In this document: positions 46,601 to 57,901 of the stretch, one piece after another
Layout: each line of letters opens with the position of its first letter
How positions within the stretch are numbered: the stretch's first letter is position 1
From: Dendrobium chrysotoxum
Lineage: Eukaryota > Streptophyta > Magnoliopsida > Asparagales > Orchidaceae
Assembly (NCBI GenBank): GCA_019925795.1
Contig: CM034301.1
Coordinates: 47,765,783-47,829,782 of the forward strand
DNA length: 64,000 bases
Reading direction: 5' to 3'
Translations under genes and position numbers: made by a program
Notes under the pieces: generated by a model
Seen by the model: the letters and a program-made list of their open reading frames with translations, nothing else
What the model was told of the DNA's origin: nothing
Database searches by the model: none

Positions 46601-49600
46601 AGTACACATTTTAGATATCTTGGGTCTATTGTTCAGAGTAATGGTGAAATAGATGGAGATTTTAGTAGTAGAATTCAAGTTGGTTGGTTGAAGTGGAGGA
46701 ATGCATCGCTTTTGTTGTGTGATAGAAAAGTACCACTCAAACGTAAGGGAAAATTCTATAAGATGGTGGTTAGACCTGTAATGTTTTATGGCCCATAATA
46801 TTGGCCATTAAAAGAGAAGCATAATATTAAGTTAAGTGTTGTAGAGATGCGGATGCTCAAATGGATGAGTGGCTTTACTCTTAGAGATAGGATACGAAAT
46901 GAGCATATACGTGAAAAGGTTGGAGTAGCTCCAGTGGCAGATAAGATTAGAGAGAGTCGCCTTAGATGGTTTGGTCACATAAAACGGCAGCCTTCCGATG
47001 ACCCGGTTAGGAGAGTAGATGTATTAGATTTGACCTATGTTAAGAAAGGTAGAGGTAAACCTACAAAGACTTGGTTAGAAAATATTAGAAATAACCTTTC
47101 TTTATTAGATCTAAATAAGAATTTGACTATTAATAGGACATAATGGAGAAAAAGGATTCATGTAGCCGACCCCACATAGTAAGATAAAGGCTTGATGTTG
47201 TTGTTGTAATTATTAGTATTATCTGTATTTTAAATTAGATGCAAGGATTATTAGTAATTATTTAGGAATTAGATTTGAACTAAAATTAGTTTTGTCTTAT
47301 CTTTTAACCTTATTTCTATTAGGAAGGGTTTTATGATTTATAAATGATTATTGTATGATGAGATGTAGTTGTAAGTATTTATTTTCCTAATTCTCTCTCC
47401 TATCTCACTCATACAATTCTCTTTCCACTCAAGATGTTGGTTCCCTCTCCTAAACTACATCTCTCTTGATGCTCCTATAGTGTCTCGAATAATATTGCTA
47501 CAATGCCACAACAACACCGCTCCAATATCTCAGTTCTATGCTGCTACACTAATACTATTTTGATTTCCTTGCACCTCTTTTTTTCTATTCACGGATGACA
47601 CTTTTCACTAAAATTTAAGAAGAAAAGTGTTACACCTTGAAGGGTAAAAACAATGAGAAAATAACGATTAGATTCATAGGAGATGAAAACTAAAATCTAA
47701 AATTATATTATCGAAATAAACTCTGAAAATAGATGAGAACACCATAAGATACAAGTGATCCACTATTGGAGATCGTCTCTCCCAAACATGCACCTTGTCC
47801 TCAAGGTAGAATGATAGAAATTACTTCTTAATCACATCATATGATTCCCATGTAGCTTCATAATTAGGTACATCCCTTCATTGAACTAGGACCTCCTTTG
47901 CTCCTATCATTACTTGCCGTATTCCAACGACCTTCATGGGTTCCAGAATCACCTCCATGTCGCAGGTAGTGAGGAAGAGGGTGTGTGATCTCCGATAGCA
48001 CGCCTTAGTTGTGATACATGGAATACTTGGTGTATTAATGATGATGTTGGTAACCTCAGACGATAAGCTACTGCCCCAATGTGCTCTGTCACCTCATAAG
48101 GCCCGAAGTAACATGGTGATATCTTCTCATTCTTCCTCTTGGCTAGTGTCTTCTGCTGGTATGGCCTCAGTTTCAAATAAACTCTATCCCCGGGATCAAA
48201 CTGCACTTCTCGTCCATGTTCATCTGCCTTCTTTTTCATAAGTTGTTGAGCTCTCAGTAGATGCCCTTTGAGTTCTGCTAGTATCCTGTCTCTCTCCTCC
48301 AAGTACTGATCTACACTGGATACTGGTGTAGTGCTCTTCCTGTAATGTATTGGATGAGGTGGATCCCTCCCATACAGAATCCTGAAAGGGGTAGTATGCG
48401 CGGCTGTGTGGAAAGATATATTATACTAATACTCTGCCCATGCTAACCATTTGGCCCATAGTTTTGGTATGTCAGATACAAAACAACACAAGTATATCTC
48501 CACGCTCTCGCTGACCACTTTCATTTCGCCATCCATCTGTCGGTGATATGTTGTGCTCCTTTTCAGGACCATCCCTTGTATCTTGAATAACTCCTTTCAA
48601 AAATGGCTGAGGAACACCTTGTCTCTATCTGATACTATAGATTTAGGAATGCCATATAAGTGCACTACCTCTCGAATAAAGACCGTAGCAACTGAGATAG
48701 CAGTGTAGGGATATCTCAGCGGAATGAAATGGGCATACTTGCTCAGTCGATCTACCACCGCCAGTATCATTGAATATCCCTCCGAGCATGGTAAACCCTT
48801 AATGAAGTCCATCATCACTTCCTCTCAGACCTTCTCAGGTAAAACTAATGGTTGCAGTAACCCTCCTGGTGCTATAGGTAGGTACTTATGCCGCTGACAC
48901 ACATCACACATTGCTACCATATCTTCTACATCCCGATGCATTCCTGCCCAACATAACTCAGCAGAAAGGTCGGCTGTATGTCTTTGTACTGCTGAATGTC
49001 CCCCTATCGCACTGCCATAAAACTCCTGCAGTAGCTTGGGAATGTACCTGAGGTTCGTGGTAACACAAATCTCCCCTAGGAGAGTAGCTGCTCCCCCTTA
49101 GAGCATAACCTGGGTGACTGTCCGAGTCCTTCAGCAACTCTTCCTTGATCTTTCTCAACCTTTCATTCTGCTCGCTCTCCCGCTTCAATGCTTCCCAATC
49201 TATGATCATTGGTACTAACAAGGCTACCAACTGGGGTTCCTCAACCCTTCCAGACAAGGAGCCTTCTGCCTTGTTTTCTAAGCCTGGTCGGTACTGGATC
49301 TCAAAATCATATTTAAGCAACTTTGATAGCCATCTCTGATGCTCCTCAGTGACCATTTGTTGTTCCAACAAATATTTCACCCCTTTGATCTGTTCTGACT
49401 ACGAAATGTCTCCCTAAGAAATAGGGCCGTCACTTCTGAATAGCCAAGACAATCGCCATCAGCTCCCATTCATACACAGACTTGAGCCTTGCCTTATCTG
49501 TGAGCACCTGGCTGAAATATGCAATATACTTCTTGTCTTGCATGAGTACTGCTCCTCGCCCATAACCTGATGCTTATGTCTCCACCACAAATGGTCTCCC

Positions 49601-52600
49601 AAAATCTGGTAGCACCAATACTGGAACATTGATAAGAGCTTTCTTCAACTCCTGAAAATCTCGTGTCGCTCTCTCCCCCCATTTGAAGCTATCATTCTTC
49701 AATTGTTCTATCAAAGGTCTCGTAATGGCGCCGTATCCCTTCATAAATTTTCGGTAGTAACTGGTGAGCCCTAAGAACAAAAAAAAATCTTTAAAGTTCT
49801 TAGGAAGAGGCTAGTCCACCATGGCCTGAACCTTAGACTGGTCAACTGACGCCTCTTCTTTGGACACGACATGTCCTAAATACTCTACCCGTGGCTGGCT
49901 GAATGAGCTCTTTTTCCAGTTGGAAAACAACTTATTCTCCTTGAAGGTATCCAATATTGTCTTCAAGTGTTCCTAGTGTTCTGTTTCTATCCTGCTGTTT
50001 ATCAATATGTCATCAAAGAATACCAAGAGAAACCTTCTAAGAAACGGCTGGAACACTTGGTTCATGAGGGAATGGAAGGTGGTAGGGGCATTGATGAGAC
50101 AGAAGGGCATCACTAGGAACTCTTAGTGCCCCTCATGTGTCCTAAAGGCTATCTTGTGGACATCAACTACCTTCATCCTGATTTGATGGTATCCCAGCTT
50201 CAAATGAATCTTGGAGAAGATCACTTCTCCAAATAACTCATCTAAGAGTTCATCAATCACTAGAATGAGAAACTTATCTAGTGTCATTTTCTTTTTCAGA
50301 GCCTTGTAATCCACACAAAATCTCCGACTGCATCCCTTCTTCTTCACTAGCAGAATTTGACTAGAGAAAGGGCTCACACTAGGTCTAATGATCCCTTCTT
50401 CAAGCATCTCCTTGATCAGCCTCTCTATCTCATCTTTCTAAATTTAGGGGTAACAATATAGTCTGACCCCCTATAGGATAGGTCCCCTCCTTTTGGGTGA
50501 TGACATGCTCATACTCTCGTGGTGGTGGTAACTCAATAGGTTGCCAGAATATGTCCTGAAACTGCTACAAAATCTGCTGGACCACCAATGAGATTTTCCC
50601 TGTCTCCTGCTCCTGGACCCCCTCTATGCTCTGTAACTCCACCAACTATCCCAGGCCTGCACCCTGGATTGTCCTGAGTATGGTTTTTAGTGACACCATA
50701 GTTTTGCATAAGCTAGCATCCCTTCATAGCACTACCTTCTTTCCCTCTACCCAAACCTCCAAAGTCAGAGATTTCCAGTCCACCTTTGTTTGCAATATGG
50801 TTTGTAGCCATTTTATTCCCAGAATCACATTCGTACTTCCCAAGTCCGGGGGAAGGAAGTCTTCCACCACCTGAATATCCTGCAAAGTCATCACCCCCCT
50901 TACATATCCTCTGACTCCTCTCTACCTTATTCATTTCCATCATCATCCCACATCCTTCAATCTCCACTAATTGTAATCTCAATCAGTTTACGACCCGATT
51001 CGAGATGAAGTTATGTGTAGCCCCACTGTCCACCAAAACTACCACTAGTTATTCCCCGATTTGTCCTCTCACCTTTATGGTGTGATTTGGAGTGAATCCC
51101 GCCACAGAGTTTAGGGAAACCTCTGCCACGTCTAAATATAATTGTGTTGTTTCCTCTATGACCTCCTCTAGTTCATACTCTCTCTTCTCCTCTCCCTCAC
51201 AGACCATTAAGACTTGAAGGACTCGATCCTTGCACCTATGTCTGGTGTAAATCTCTCATCATACCTGAAGCATAACCCTTTTGCCTTCCTATCCTGCACC
51301 TCCGTGTCTATGAGGCACTTGAAATTGCCTCCAGGACAAACTCCCGTGTCCTTTCCCTTCGGCGCTTCCCTCTGGAATGACGCTGTCTGGGTCTTCGGTG
51401 CCAGGGTCGTAGAGGCACTCTTGTAAGCCCCTCCCATGGTGTTGCTCTGGTTGGCCTTCTCCTTCTGATATTTTTCTTCCACCCTCTGAGATATAGCTCC
51501 ATCGTCTCCCTCAGCCCTCTTAGTCTCAACACCCTTAGCTTTGCTTATATGTCTTCTGTAAGGCCCTTCATGAAATTTCATTTTAACCCTTTCTCGAAAA
51601 TCCCCCTCAGCCTATCCGACAACAGCTGACATTTCTCCCGATACTCCATGTCTGTCCCCTCCTGAGTTAAACCATAAAACTGCTCGTGGAGGTCTCCTTC
51701 CGAATGGCTCAGAAACGTTCATACAAACAATCCTTTAATTCCTCCCATGAATAGATCGGATGCCTAGCCCTCCCTCCACTGAAACCAAGTTAGGCCTTTT
51801 CCCTCCAAACATAGCCCCGTCTCCATGAGCTTCTCCCCTTTCATCAGCTCATTGATAGCAAAGTAATGCTTCACCCGATACACCCAACCTTGAGCATCTT
51901 CCCCTTCAAAAATTGGCATCTTCAACTTTCTTGACCTCACATCCATACGCCTATGACTTCTTCGTCCATTAGTTCCCCCTATGTACTGATGGTGCGATTC
52001 TCTCACTTCCTCCATTACCCTTGGTTGATTTGGCCCCCATGACTCAGCCTAGCCACCACCTCCCCCGATCCACCTCTCACCATGCCTGGGTGGTCTCCCA
52101 AAAGATTTAACCTCCCCCATTCTTGTTGTCCTTTCTTCTGGAAACCTCGATCCACCTACCATCAGAGCCCCTCATGGTAGTCCTTAAGGGTAAACACTCT
52201 CCACTTCAACATCGTCTTCCTGAATTTCTTTTCTCTTTGGTTCGGCCCTAGGAACCATCGGTGAGGCTTTCGACTGCATTTGATCATCTTCTTTATTATG
52301 TCTTACAAGTTTTCAAAGAGATTTTCTATGGATGAGAGCCTTCCCTCCATGCTGGAATATCTTTCTTCTATTCCGTCATTGATTTGTTCCATCTTGCCTT
52401 CCAACGCATCCATCTTCTTTGCTGCTATTCACCTCACTCTGATACCAATTTGTTACACCTTGAAGGGTAAAAATAGCAAGAAAACAACGAATAGATTTGT
52501 AGGAGATGAAAACTGAAATATGAAATTATTTTGTTGAAATAAACATTGGAAATAGACGCTAAAACATCACAAGATACAAGTGATCCACTATTTGAGAGGT

Positions 52601-53099
52601 GGATTGGCTCTCCCAAATGTAGGCGTAGCTAGGAACCCATAATACAATAACTCTTCTCTAAAAAAATAGTAATCAACACATGCTAAACTTAAAGAAAATA
52701 GTCCTATTTATACACCACTCAACACTTCCTTCTATGGTAGGTAATTCAAGATGTTGAGGGTCCCAAGTGTGGCTTTTCATGTTTCAAGGGTGACTTTTCA
52801 TATCCCAAGGATGGCTTTTCATATCTCAAGGGGGTAGGCCCACGGGTGGTAATCCCGTAACAAAAACTTATGCTAAGATTCGAATTTGAGAAACAATAAG
52901 AAGTCCAATGCCCATTATCAAATTGATAACAAATTCCTTTCTTCTACATCATGATGCGAATTACAAAGTCCTTGTAGAACATTATACTGCTAATTCACTT
53001 ACCACTACTATTGTTTACTGCTCATTTTCTTTTTCTGTTAGCTACAGTACCGTACCTTTTTATTTTTGATTCCCCTTATTAAATATTCACTAGTTTACC

Positions 53100-53147
<48 letters not shown>

Positions 53148-56100
53148 GTATTAGAGGTAAAAGAAAAGATAGAAGAATATTTTACTCTGAATTACTATTT
53201 CATTGGTTTTACTTGCTCTTTCATTTCTTCCGCCCGGGAGCTCCTGCATCAGTTTGGTATTAGTGCTAACACTCCATTGTGATGGGGGAAAGAAGCAAAC
53301 ACTGTAGTGGGAACATTACTTGTTGCGCCAAGAAATCATATTTTGTAGTGACAATCAAGCTTTAGAATACATTAAAAATCAAAAGAATATTAATCGTACG
53401 CATGCCAGGTGAATTGTATTTTTTCAACAGTTCAGTTTTGTAATTAAACACAAGGCTGGGAAGTCCAACCGAGTAGTAGATGACTTGAGTAGGTGCTCGG
53501 CTCTCCTTATCCATCTCCAAACTGAGATCACTGGGCTGCAATCACTACAGGATCTGTATGCCATGAACTTAGATTTCATGAAAGCTTGGGACGCATACTT
53601 GGCGGGACATCCTGTACAAGACTGTACTCCACATCATGACTTTTTATTTAAAGGCAAATGATTCTGCATGCCCGATTCTTCCTGGAGATGGTAGTTGATT
53701 AAAGAAATTCATTTGGGTGAGATAAAATATTAGAACAGCTGCAAGCTCATTTTTGTTGGCCACATCTTCGTGATATGTCATTCGCTTTGTAGAGAGGTGT
53801 TCCGTTTGCCAAACTTACAAAGGAATGACCTAGAAGACCGGCCTCTATCTACCCCTTCCCATTCCAGATTCAATTTGGGAAAATTTAACTCTTGACTTTG
53901 TGTTCGACCTTCCTCGTACTAAGCGAGGAGCTGATTCAATCATGGTTGTTGTTGACCGTTTTTTCAAAATGGCGCATTTCATTCCATGCAAGAAAATATT
54001 TGACGTCGTCAACATTGCCTGTCTTTTCTTCAACGAGATTGTTTGATTGCACGGTCTACCTCATAGCCTCACTTATGGCTGTGATGTAAAATTTGTTAGC
54101 CACTTATGGAGGGAACTATGAAAAGAATACTGACATCAAAGTCAGCTCTGCTTACCTCCCACTAACCGACGGTTAGATCGAGGTTGTCAATCGTACACTA
54201 AGCAATATGCTTTGTTGCCTTGCTCAAGATCACCCTAATAGATGAGAACTCCTTAGTCAAGTTGAATTTGCCTACAACTCCATGTCCAACCGTTCTACAG
54301 GTTGTTGTCCTTTTAGCATAGTTTAAACAAAAATGCCAAACCACCTTGTGGACCTAGTAATTCTACCAAAATGCAGCAGCCTTTTGCTAATAAAACAGTC
54401 ACCAATTTACAGATACCATCAAACTGTTAAAGATCGGCTACAAACATCTTTCAATTTTAGACATCAAGTAGATCTTCACAAATGTTGCAAATATTCAATC
54501 CAGGTGATCTAATGATGCTGCGTATGCGCGAAGAAAGATTCCCACCAAGCTCCAAACTTAGCCCCCTGAAAATTGGTCAATTTTCTATTCTTCACTGAAT
54601 TAATGACAATGTTTATGTTGTGGATATCTCGCCAACATTTCGTACTTCTTCTACATTTAATGTGCCTAATATATACACCTACCATCCACCAGATGACACT
54701 CCTATTCAAGCTAACTCGCCAGAGTTGAGTTCTTTTGAACTGAAGGAGAACTGATGCGGATTACAAAGTCCTTGCAGAACATTATACCGCTAATTCACTT
54801 ACCACTACTACTATTTACTCATTTCCTTTTTCTGTTAGCTACAGGACCGTGCCTTTTTAATTTTGATTTCCCTTTTTAAGTATTCACTAGTTTACAAGGA
54901 AATACTTGTATATATAAAATATATTAGTGGTAAAAGAAAAGATAGAAGAATATTTTTATCCTGAATTACTGTTTCATTGGTTTTACTTTCTCTTTCGTTT
55001 CTTCTGCCCAGTAACTCCTGCATCACATCAGCTATTCTCATCTTTGTTTTGCTTGGACTTGATTCAGTGCTTTTAACTGTCAGTTTGCCCATGAGGGCAT
55101 CCCATTTATTATGATCAACAAGTTGACAAAATCATTGTTGTTAGCAGAAGCTCAGTCGTTAAATAATTGTGGGTTGACTGCATGGTTCCTCGGCCATAAT
55201 TGATTATTAAGACCTACATTTATAGCCAGTCCCCTCTAATAGTTTCATAAATTTTTTGTTTTGAGTCTGGGAATTAATTCATGCACATCATTCGTATGAT
55301 TATTGTATAACTAAATATAAACCTCGGAAAACAAAGACCCTTTCAAGGGGCAAAAACAAGTTTTGTTAGGGATATGCTTGCTAGTAATGTTTTATGTCTA
55401 TGCTTTTAGTATTAGACATGCCGTTGTACTTAACTTTTAGTATTAGACATGCCATTGTACTTAAATGACACTTTGTTCCGTAGCCAAAGCACTTTTAATC
55501 TTCCTTGATAATGTGCATGATAATTATTTAGTGCTTGGGTTTGATGTAGGTTGATTCGATTGAATGTTATCTTCGTTTGCTGTTGTTCTATGCCGTTAAA
55601 ATTTGATTATCTTGTTATATACAGGGTCACCCTTGCTGATCAATCAACATATGATGCAAAAGTCGTGGGATTTGACCAAGATAAGGATGTTGCAGTGTTG
55701 CGTATTGAGGCACCAAAGGATAAGCTTAGACCCATTCCAGTGGGTGTCTCTGCTGATCTGTTAGTGGGTCAGAAAGTTTATGCCATTGGAAATCCTGTGA
55801 GTTGAGAATTTAAGCTGAGCTATATCATCTTCATGATATGTACTGTATTGGATTTAGAGCAACAAGTTTGCAACTTAAAGTTTGCTTCAATAAATTTATG
55901 ATAACTTAGATTTGTAGGCCATATCACTAGAAATGCAGATGCGCAATTGTCATTACTATTCCTTCTTGGTATCTTATGACGAGAAGAAAATCAAACCAAT
56001 TTAAACATTCTCTTCTCACAATTTACTTAATTTACAAGGTTTCTTGAACTAGTTCTGGTCCCTTGTTTCATCAGTTATGTAAAGGCTGCAATGAACCTTT

Positions 56101-57901
56101 TGTGAATTTCCTGCTTTACTCTTGTCCAATAATCAGCATTGAGATCTACCAAAAATCATAATACCAGTTTATGATCCATCTAGTTCAGCTGCTCAATAAT
56201 TGCACGAGGTTTCATATTGAAATTCCGTGTCTGTAAATATCTCTGCATAACATTTCTTGAATTTCATGTTCCCGATAAAATTTTCAAGCTAGGGGATTCT
56301 AGAACTTCAACCAGTTTCATGTACGATTGTCCTCGTGAATTTAGTATGGATGTTACTCCTATATCTGTGCTGTTCACCCCAATATAGTTTTAGATTATTG
56401 GTTCATATCTACTTTTACTTTTTTTTTTGCAGTTTGGACTCGACCACACTCTTACTACTGGTGTAATCAGGTAGTCCCCCCTCCATTCGTCAGCAAATTG
56501 TTTGTAAGCAGGTCACCATTTCAATATAATTAAGGCCTGAATCGAGACAAATTCGGCAAACATGGTTCTGATTTGTTTAAACAAATCTGATTTTTTCCAA
56601 TCATCTCTGGAACTATATTCGCAAAATTGCATGCATATCATCTATTTTTTGTTGGAAAGTTTTTTGTAACACACACACATTTATTTTCACAACTATTCCT
56701 AACCATTTTCATCATGCCCTTTCTTCTCACTTCTCTCTAGTGGATTGAGAAGAGAAATCAGCTCTGCCGCTACTGGGCGGCCTATACAAGATGTCATCCA
56801 GACAGATGCTGCCATTAACCCGGGCAATAGTGGCGGACCTCTGCTTGATAGCTCTGGAAATTTGATAGGCATAAACACAGCTATTTATTCTCCTTCTGGG
56901 GCATCCTCCGGCGTCGGTTTTTCTATTCCTGTTGACACAGTGCGACATCATTCTAAATTATCTGATGATCCTGAAACCATTAACACAGCTCGTCCTAACT
57001 GTAACTTCAAAAATATTTTGAATTTCAAAATCATTCCTTGTTTACCTCTGCCTTCTCAGGTGGGTGGCATTGTTGATCAACTTGTGAAATTTGGTAAAGT
57101 TACAAGACCTATTTTAGGTATCAAATTTGCTCCAGATCAGTCAGTTGAGCAGCTTGGTGTCAGTGGTGTGCTTGTTCTTGATGCTCCTCCCAGTGGTCCT
57201 GCTGGCAAGGCGGTATAGCTAACCAACCTTGGAAGTTCGAAGATATTAGCATATCTGATTAAGACTTAACATTATAAGATGGTTGGAAATGAGCATTTTA
57301 GGCTTTGTTTGGGATGGCTTTCTTACTGTTTCTTAAAACAACTTTTTAGTAGAAAAATTTTAATTTTTATACTAAAAAATTGCTTTAAGAAAACGAAGCC
57401 TTAGTCCACGTCATATTGAGCTCCATTTTTATGACTAATCTTCTCTGTATTATCATTCCCACTTTCTTAGCAGCTGGGAATGATTTGATTGAGAGAATTA
57501 ACGATAAATAAACAAAGCACTTACTTTTCCTGCCAAATATTGGACTTAACAAAACTTGAATCGTTTTGGCATTTCTTGTTGGCAATTTGCAGGGCCTTCG
57601 ACCAACCAAGCGAGATGAATATGGTCGCCTTGTTCTTGGAGATATCATAACTTCTGTTAATGGAAAAAAGGTTGCAAATGGTAGCGATTTGTACAGAATA
57701 TTAGACCAGTGCAAAGTTGGAGACAAGGTAAAAACAGTCTTCATTTTCCCTTCCTCGTTCAACTAACACCACAGCCGTGATTAAGCTTGAACCATTTGTC
57801 TTCTTCTTCTTGTTGATTCTCAGGTGATTGTGGAAGTTTTGAGGGGTGATCACAAAGAGAAATTCCCTGTGATCCTTGAGCCAAAGCCTGATGAATCCTG
57901 A
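34205..57901 (+). CDS. DEG1: Chloroplast lumenal serine protease Do-like 1 (DEG1)
   Basis: Eight exons: 34205-34644, 35066-35188, 55625-55796, 56433-56470, 56741-56939, 57060-57212, 57593-57727 and 57824-57901. They give 445 residues with intact phase; Arabidopsis DEG1 has 439. Residues 1-60 are a Ser/Arg-rich plastid transit peptide. Residues 82-104 are hydrophobic and lead to a lumenal cleavage-like AASA at about 108-111. The trypsin-like domain holds H179 (TNYHV), D209 (DKDVAVL) and S288 (GNSGG). A PDZ domain covers about 325-430 (GILGIKFAPDQ-like region, GDIITSVNG). DEG1 forms hexamers in the thylakoid lumen and degrades photodamaged photosystem II proteins. The start at 34205 has a good context (GAGAATGGC). 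Intron 2 is 20.4 kb and packed with retroelements; the reading frame is undamaged. Confidence 0.96.
35951..37434 (-). mobile_element. Family A LTR with minisatellite, copy 3 (in DEG1 intron 2)
   Basis: The left end TGTGTGCTAGAATATTC aligns with the end of the copies at 5527 and 27996. The right end GATTTTTGATGACTA matches their start. An inverted TATA box lies at about 36994-37002. A TGGTCGGAGGATCATAGTCG-like repeat occupies about 36440-36920. The target duplication is not clear, so borders are approximate and the copy is older or damaged. Confidence 0.7.
37546..37596. repeat. (AT)n microsatellite
   Basis: About 51 bp of pure AT repeat, bordered on both sides by a GGGTAACA motif (37527 and 37597). 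Confidence 0.95.
38245..39975 (+). mobile_element. Second solo LTR family (in DEG1 intron 2)
   Basis: Starts TGATGAGGACATCC and ends TTCTACATCA, giving 5-bp inverted ends TGATG/CATCA. ACTTT flanks it at 38240-38244 and 39976-39980. A TATA box, CTATTTATAG, lies at 38445-38454. The body has pyrimidine-rich repeats of CCTAGCCGCCGGCC type at about 38640-38790 and again near 39060. There are no coding domains. The length is 1731 bp. Confidence 0.7.
39981..41099. other. Intron sequence without clear elements
   Basis: AT-rich. A minus-strand TGGTATCA at about 40432-40439 next to TGTTGCG could be a decayed primer-binding site beside an LTR end, but no second LTR was found. Confidence 0.35.
41109..41252 (+). 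mobile_element. RTE copy R3, 5' part (split by R2)
   Basis: AGTGCCATTGCCAGG through GATATTATGATTCAT matches the start of R1 (21573-21924), with the N-terminal ORF region deleted between about 41170 and 41175. The element resumes at about 44421 after the inserted R2. A left flank TAATTTTAG (41100-41108) and TAATTATTAG after its tail (47217-47226) are a plausible imperfect target duplication. Confidence 0.8.
41293..42867 (-). pseudogene. RTE reverse transcriptase part (R2)
   Basis: A 524-codon open frame. Reverse transcriptase motifs in order are VGPDDIPIEVWK, NYRGIKLMCHTLKLWERV, NQFGFMPGRST, FIDLEKAYDKVP, GLHQGSALSPYLFALVID and FADDILLVD (catalytic Asp pair). They are followed by the thumb/C-terminal region with RIRNEHIREKVGV and a final RIHVADPT. 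It would copy the element RNA at the nicked target. It is separated from the endonuclease part by an in-frame TAA at 42874-42876 and the frameshift near 43106-43114. Confidence 0.88.
43035..44342 (-). pseudogene. RTE apurinic-type endonuclease part (R2)
   Basis: A 435-codon frame; the first ATG is at 44324. Endonuclease motifs are TWNIGS (Asn), CIQETKW (Glu), AYAPQVG, GGDLNGHVG (Asp/Asn) and TQIDYFLIRK (Asp). A basic linker follows. The frame runs into the wrong phase at an A-run near 43106-43114 and stops at 43035. In the family this domain nicks target DNA. Confidence 0.85.
44421..47216 (+). mobile_element. RTE copy R3, 3' part
   Basis: Resumes with AAATGGGTGGGAGAG, equivalent to about 21957 of R1, so some 26-32 bp of R3 were lost at the R2 insertion site. 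It contains degenerate endonuclease and reverse transcriptase sequence (FADDILLVDKT near 46399) with many stops, an AT microsatellite at 45472-45497, a G14 run at 46555-46568, and the RTE 3' end GATAAAGGCTTGATGTTG with a (TTG)n tail. Confidence 0.85.
47217..47621. other. Spacer between R3 and the chromovirus
   Basis: No feature was recognised apart from pyrimidine-rich stretches (47380-47480). Confidence 0.5.
47810..52015 (-). pseudogene. Broken gag-pol of the chromovirus
   Basis: Minus strand: gag (PIFEGEDAQGWVYRV, from about 52015) with a degenerate knuckle near 51240; protease VLVDSGATHNFIS near 51000-51050; reverse transcriptase (MLEEGIIRPSVSPFSS, RRFCVDYKALKK, VFFDDIL) at about 50407-49990; RNase H and tether (YLGHVVS, SYYRKFMKGY) at 49890-49400; integrase (MDFIKGLPCSEGYSMILAVVDRLSKYAHFI) near 48818-48600; integrase C-terminus 48302-47949 and a chromodomain-like NYEATWESYDVIKK near 47840. 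Many stops and shifts separate these parts, and in the reverse transcriptase the YxDD-type motif reads FFDD. Confidence 0.85.
52451..52862 (-). repeat. 5' LTR of the chromovirus
   Basis: Plus strand TGTTACACCTTGAAGG to GTAATCCCGTAACA. Its first 170 bp are repeated at 47627-47800. Confidence 0.88.
52952..55025 (+). mobile_element. Short LTR retrotransposon keeping RNase H and integrase only
   Basis: LTRs 52952-53251 and 54752-55025 start TGATGCG and end CCTGCATCA. A perfect 5-bp duplication CATCA lies at 52947-52951 and 55026-55030. A primer-binding-like TGGTATTAGTGC starts at 53255, and the polypurine stretch GAAGGAGAAC precedes the 3' LTR. The 1.5-kb interior starts within RNase H (DNQALEYIKNQK, KHKAGKSN) and covers the integrase core (DSIWENLTLDFVFDLPRTKRGADSIM) and C-terminus, with many stops. 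Gag, protease and reverse transcriptase are missing. The 5' LTR has an (AT)n tract at 53102-53145 that is absent from the 3' LTR. Confidence 0.88.
55031..55624. other. End of DEG1 intron 2
   Basis: AT-rich intron sequence up to the acceptor ATATACAG at 55617-55624. A 20-bp near-duplicate of TTTTAGTATTAGACATGCC lies near 55407 and 55437. Confidence 0.6.
56940..57059 (+). other. In-frame, stop-free DEG1 intron 5 (possible exitron)
   Basis: The intron is exactly 120 bp with GT (GTGCGA) and AG borders and contains no in-frame stop, so the frame runs from exon 5 through it into exon 6. Retention would insert 40 residues between VDT and VGGIV, at the junction of the protease and PDZ domains. Conserved DEG1 proteins lack such an insert, so splicing is the expected main form. 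Confidence 0.8.
57301..57400. mobile_element. Tourist-like MITE, copy 4 (in DEG1 intron 6)
   Basis: 100 bp, GGCTTTGTTTGGGATGG to AAACGAAGCC, with TTA at 57298-57300 and 57401-57403. It has the same family ends as copy 1. It sits between the exons ending at 57212 and starting at 57593. Confidence 0.85.

Larger units (their letters stand above)
47627..52862 (-). mobile_element. Ty3 chromovirus retrotransposon, degenerate (Reina-like)
   Basis: About 5.2 kb. The 5' LTR (412 bp) is 52451-52862; the primer-binding site TGGTATCAGAGTG is on the minus strand at 52435-52447. Flanks AAAAG (47622-47626) and AAAAC (52863-52867) fit a 5-bp duplication with one change. The 3' LTR is truncated to about 47627-47800. 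Minus-strand order is gag, protease, reverse transcriptase, RNase H, integrase, chromodomain. The size and short LTR suggest a Reina-like clade (inferred). It lies antisense inside DEG1 intron 2. Confidence 0.88.
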
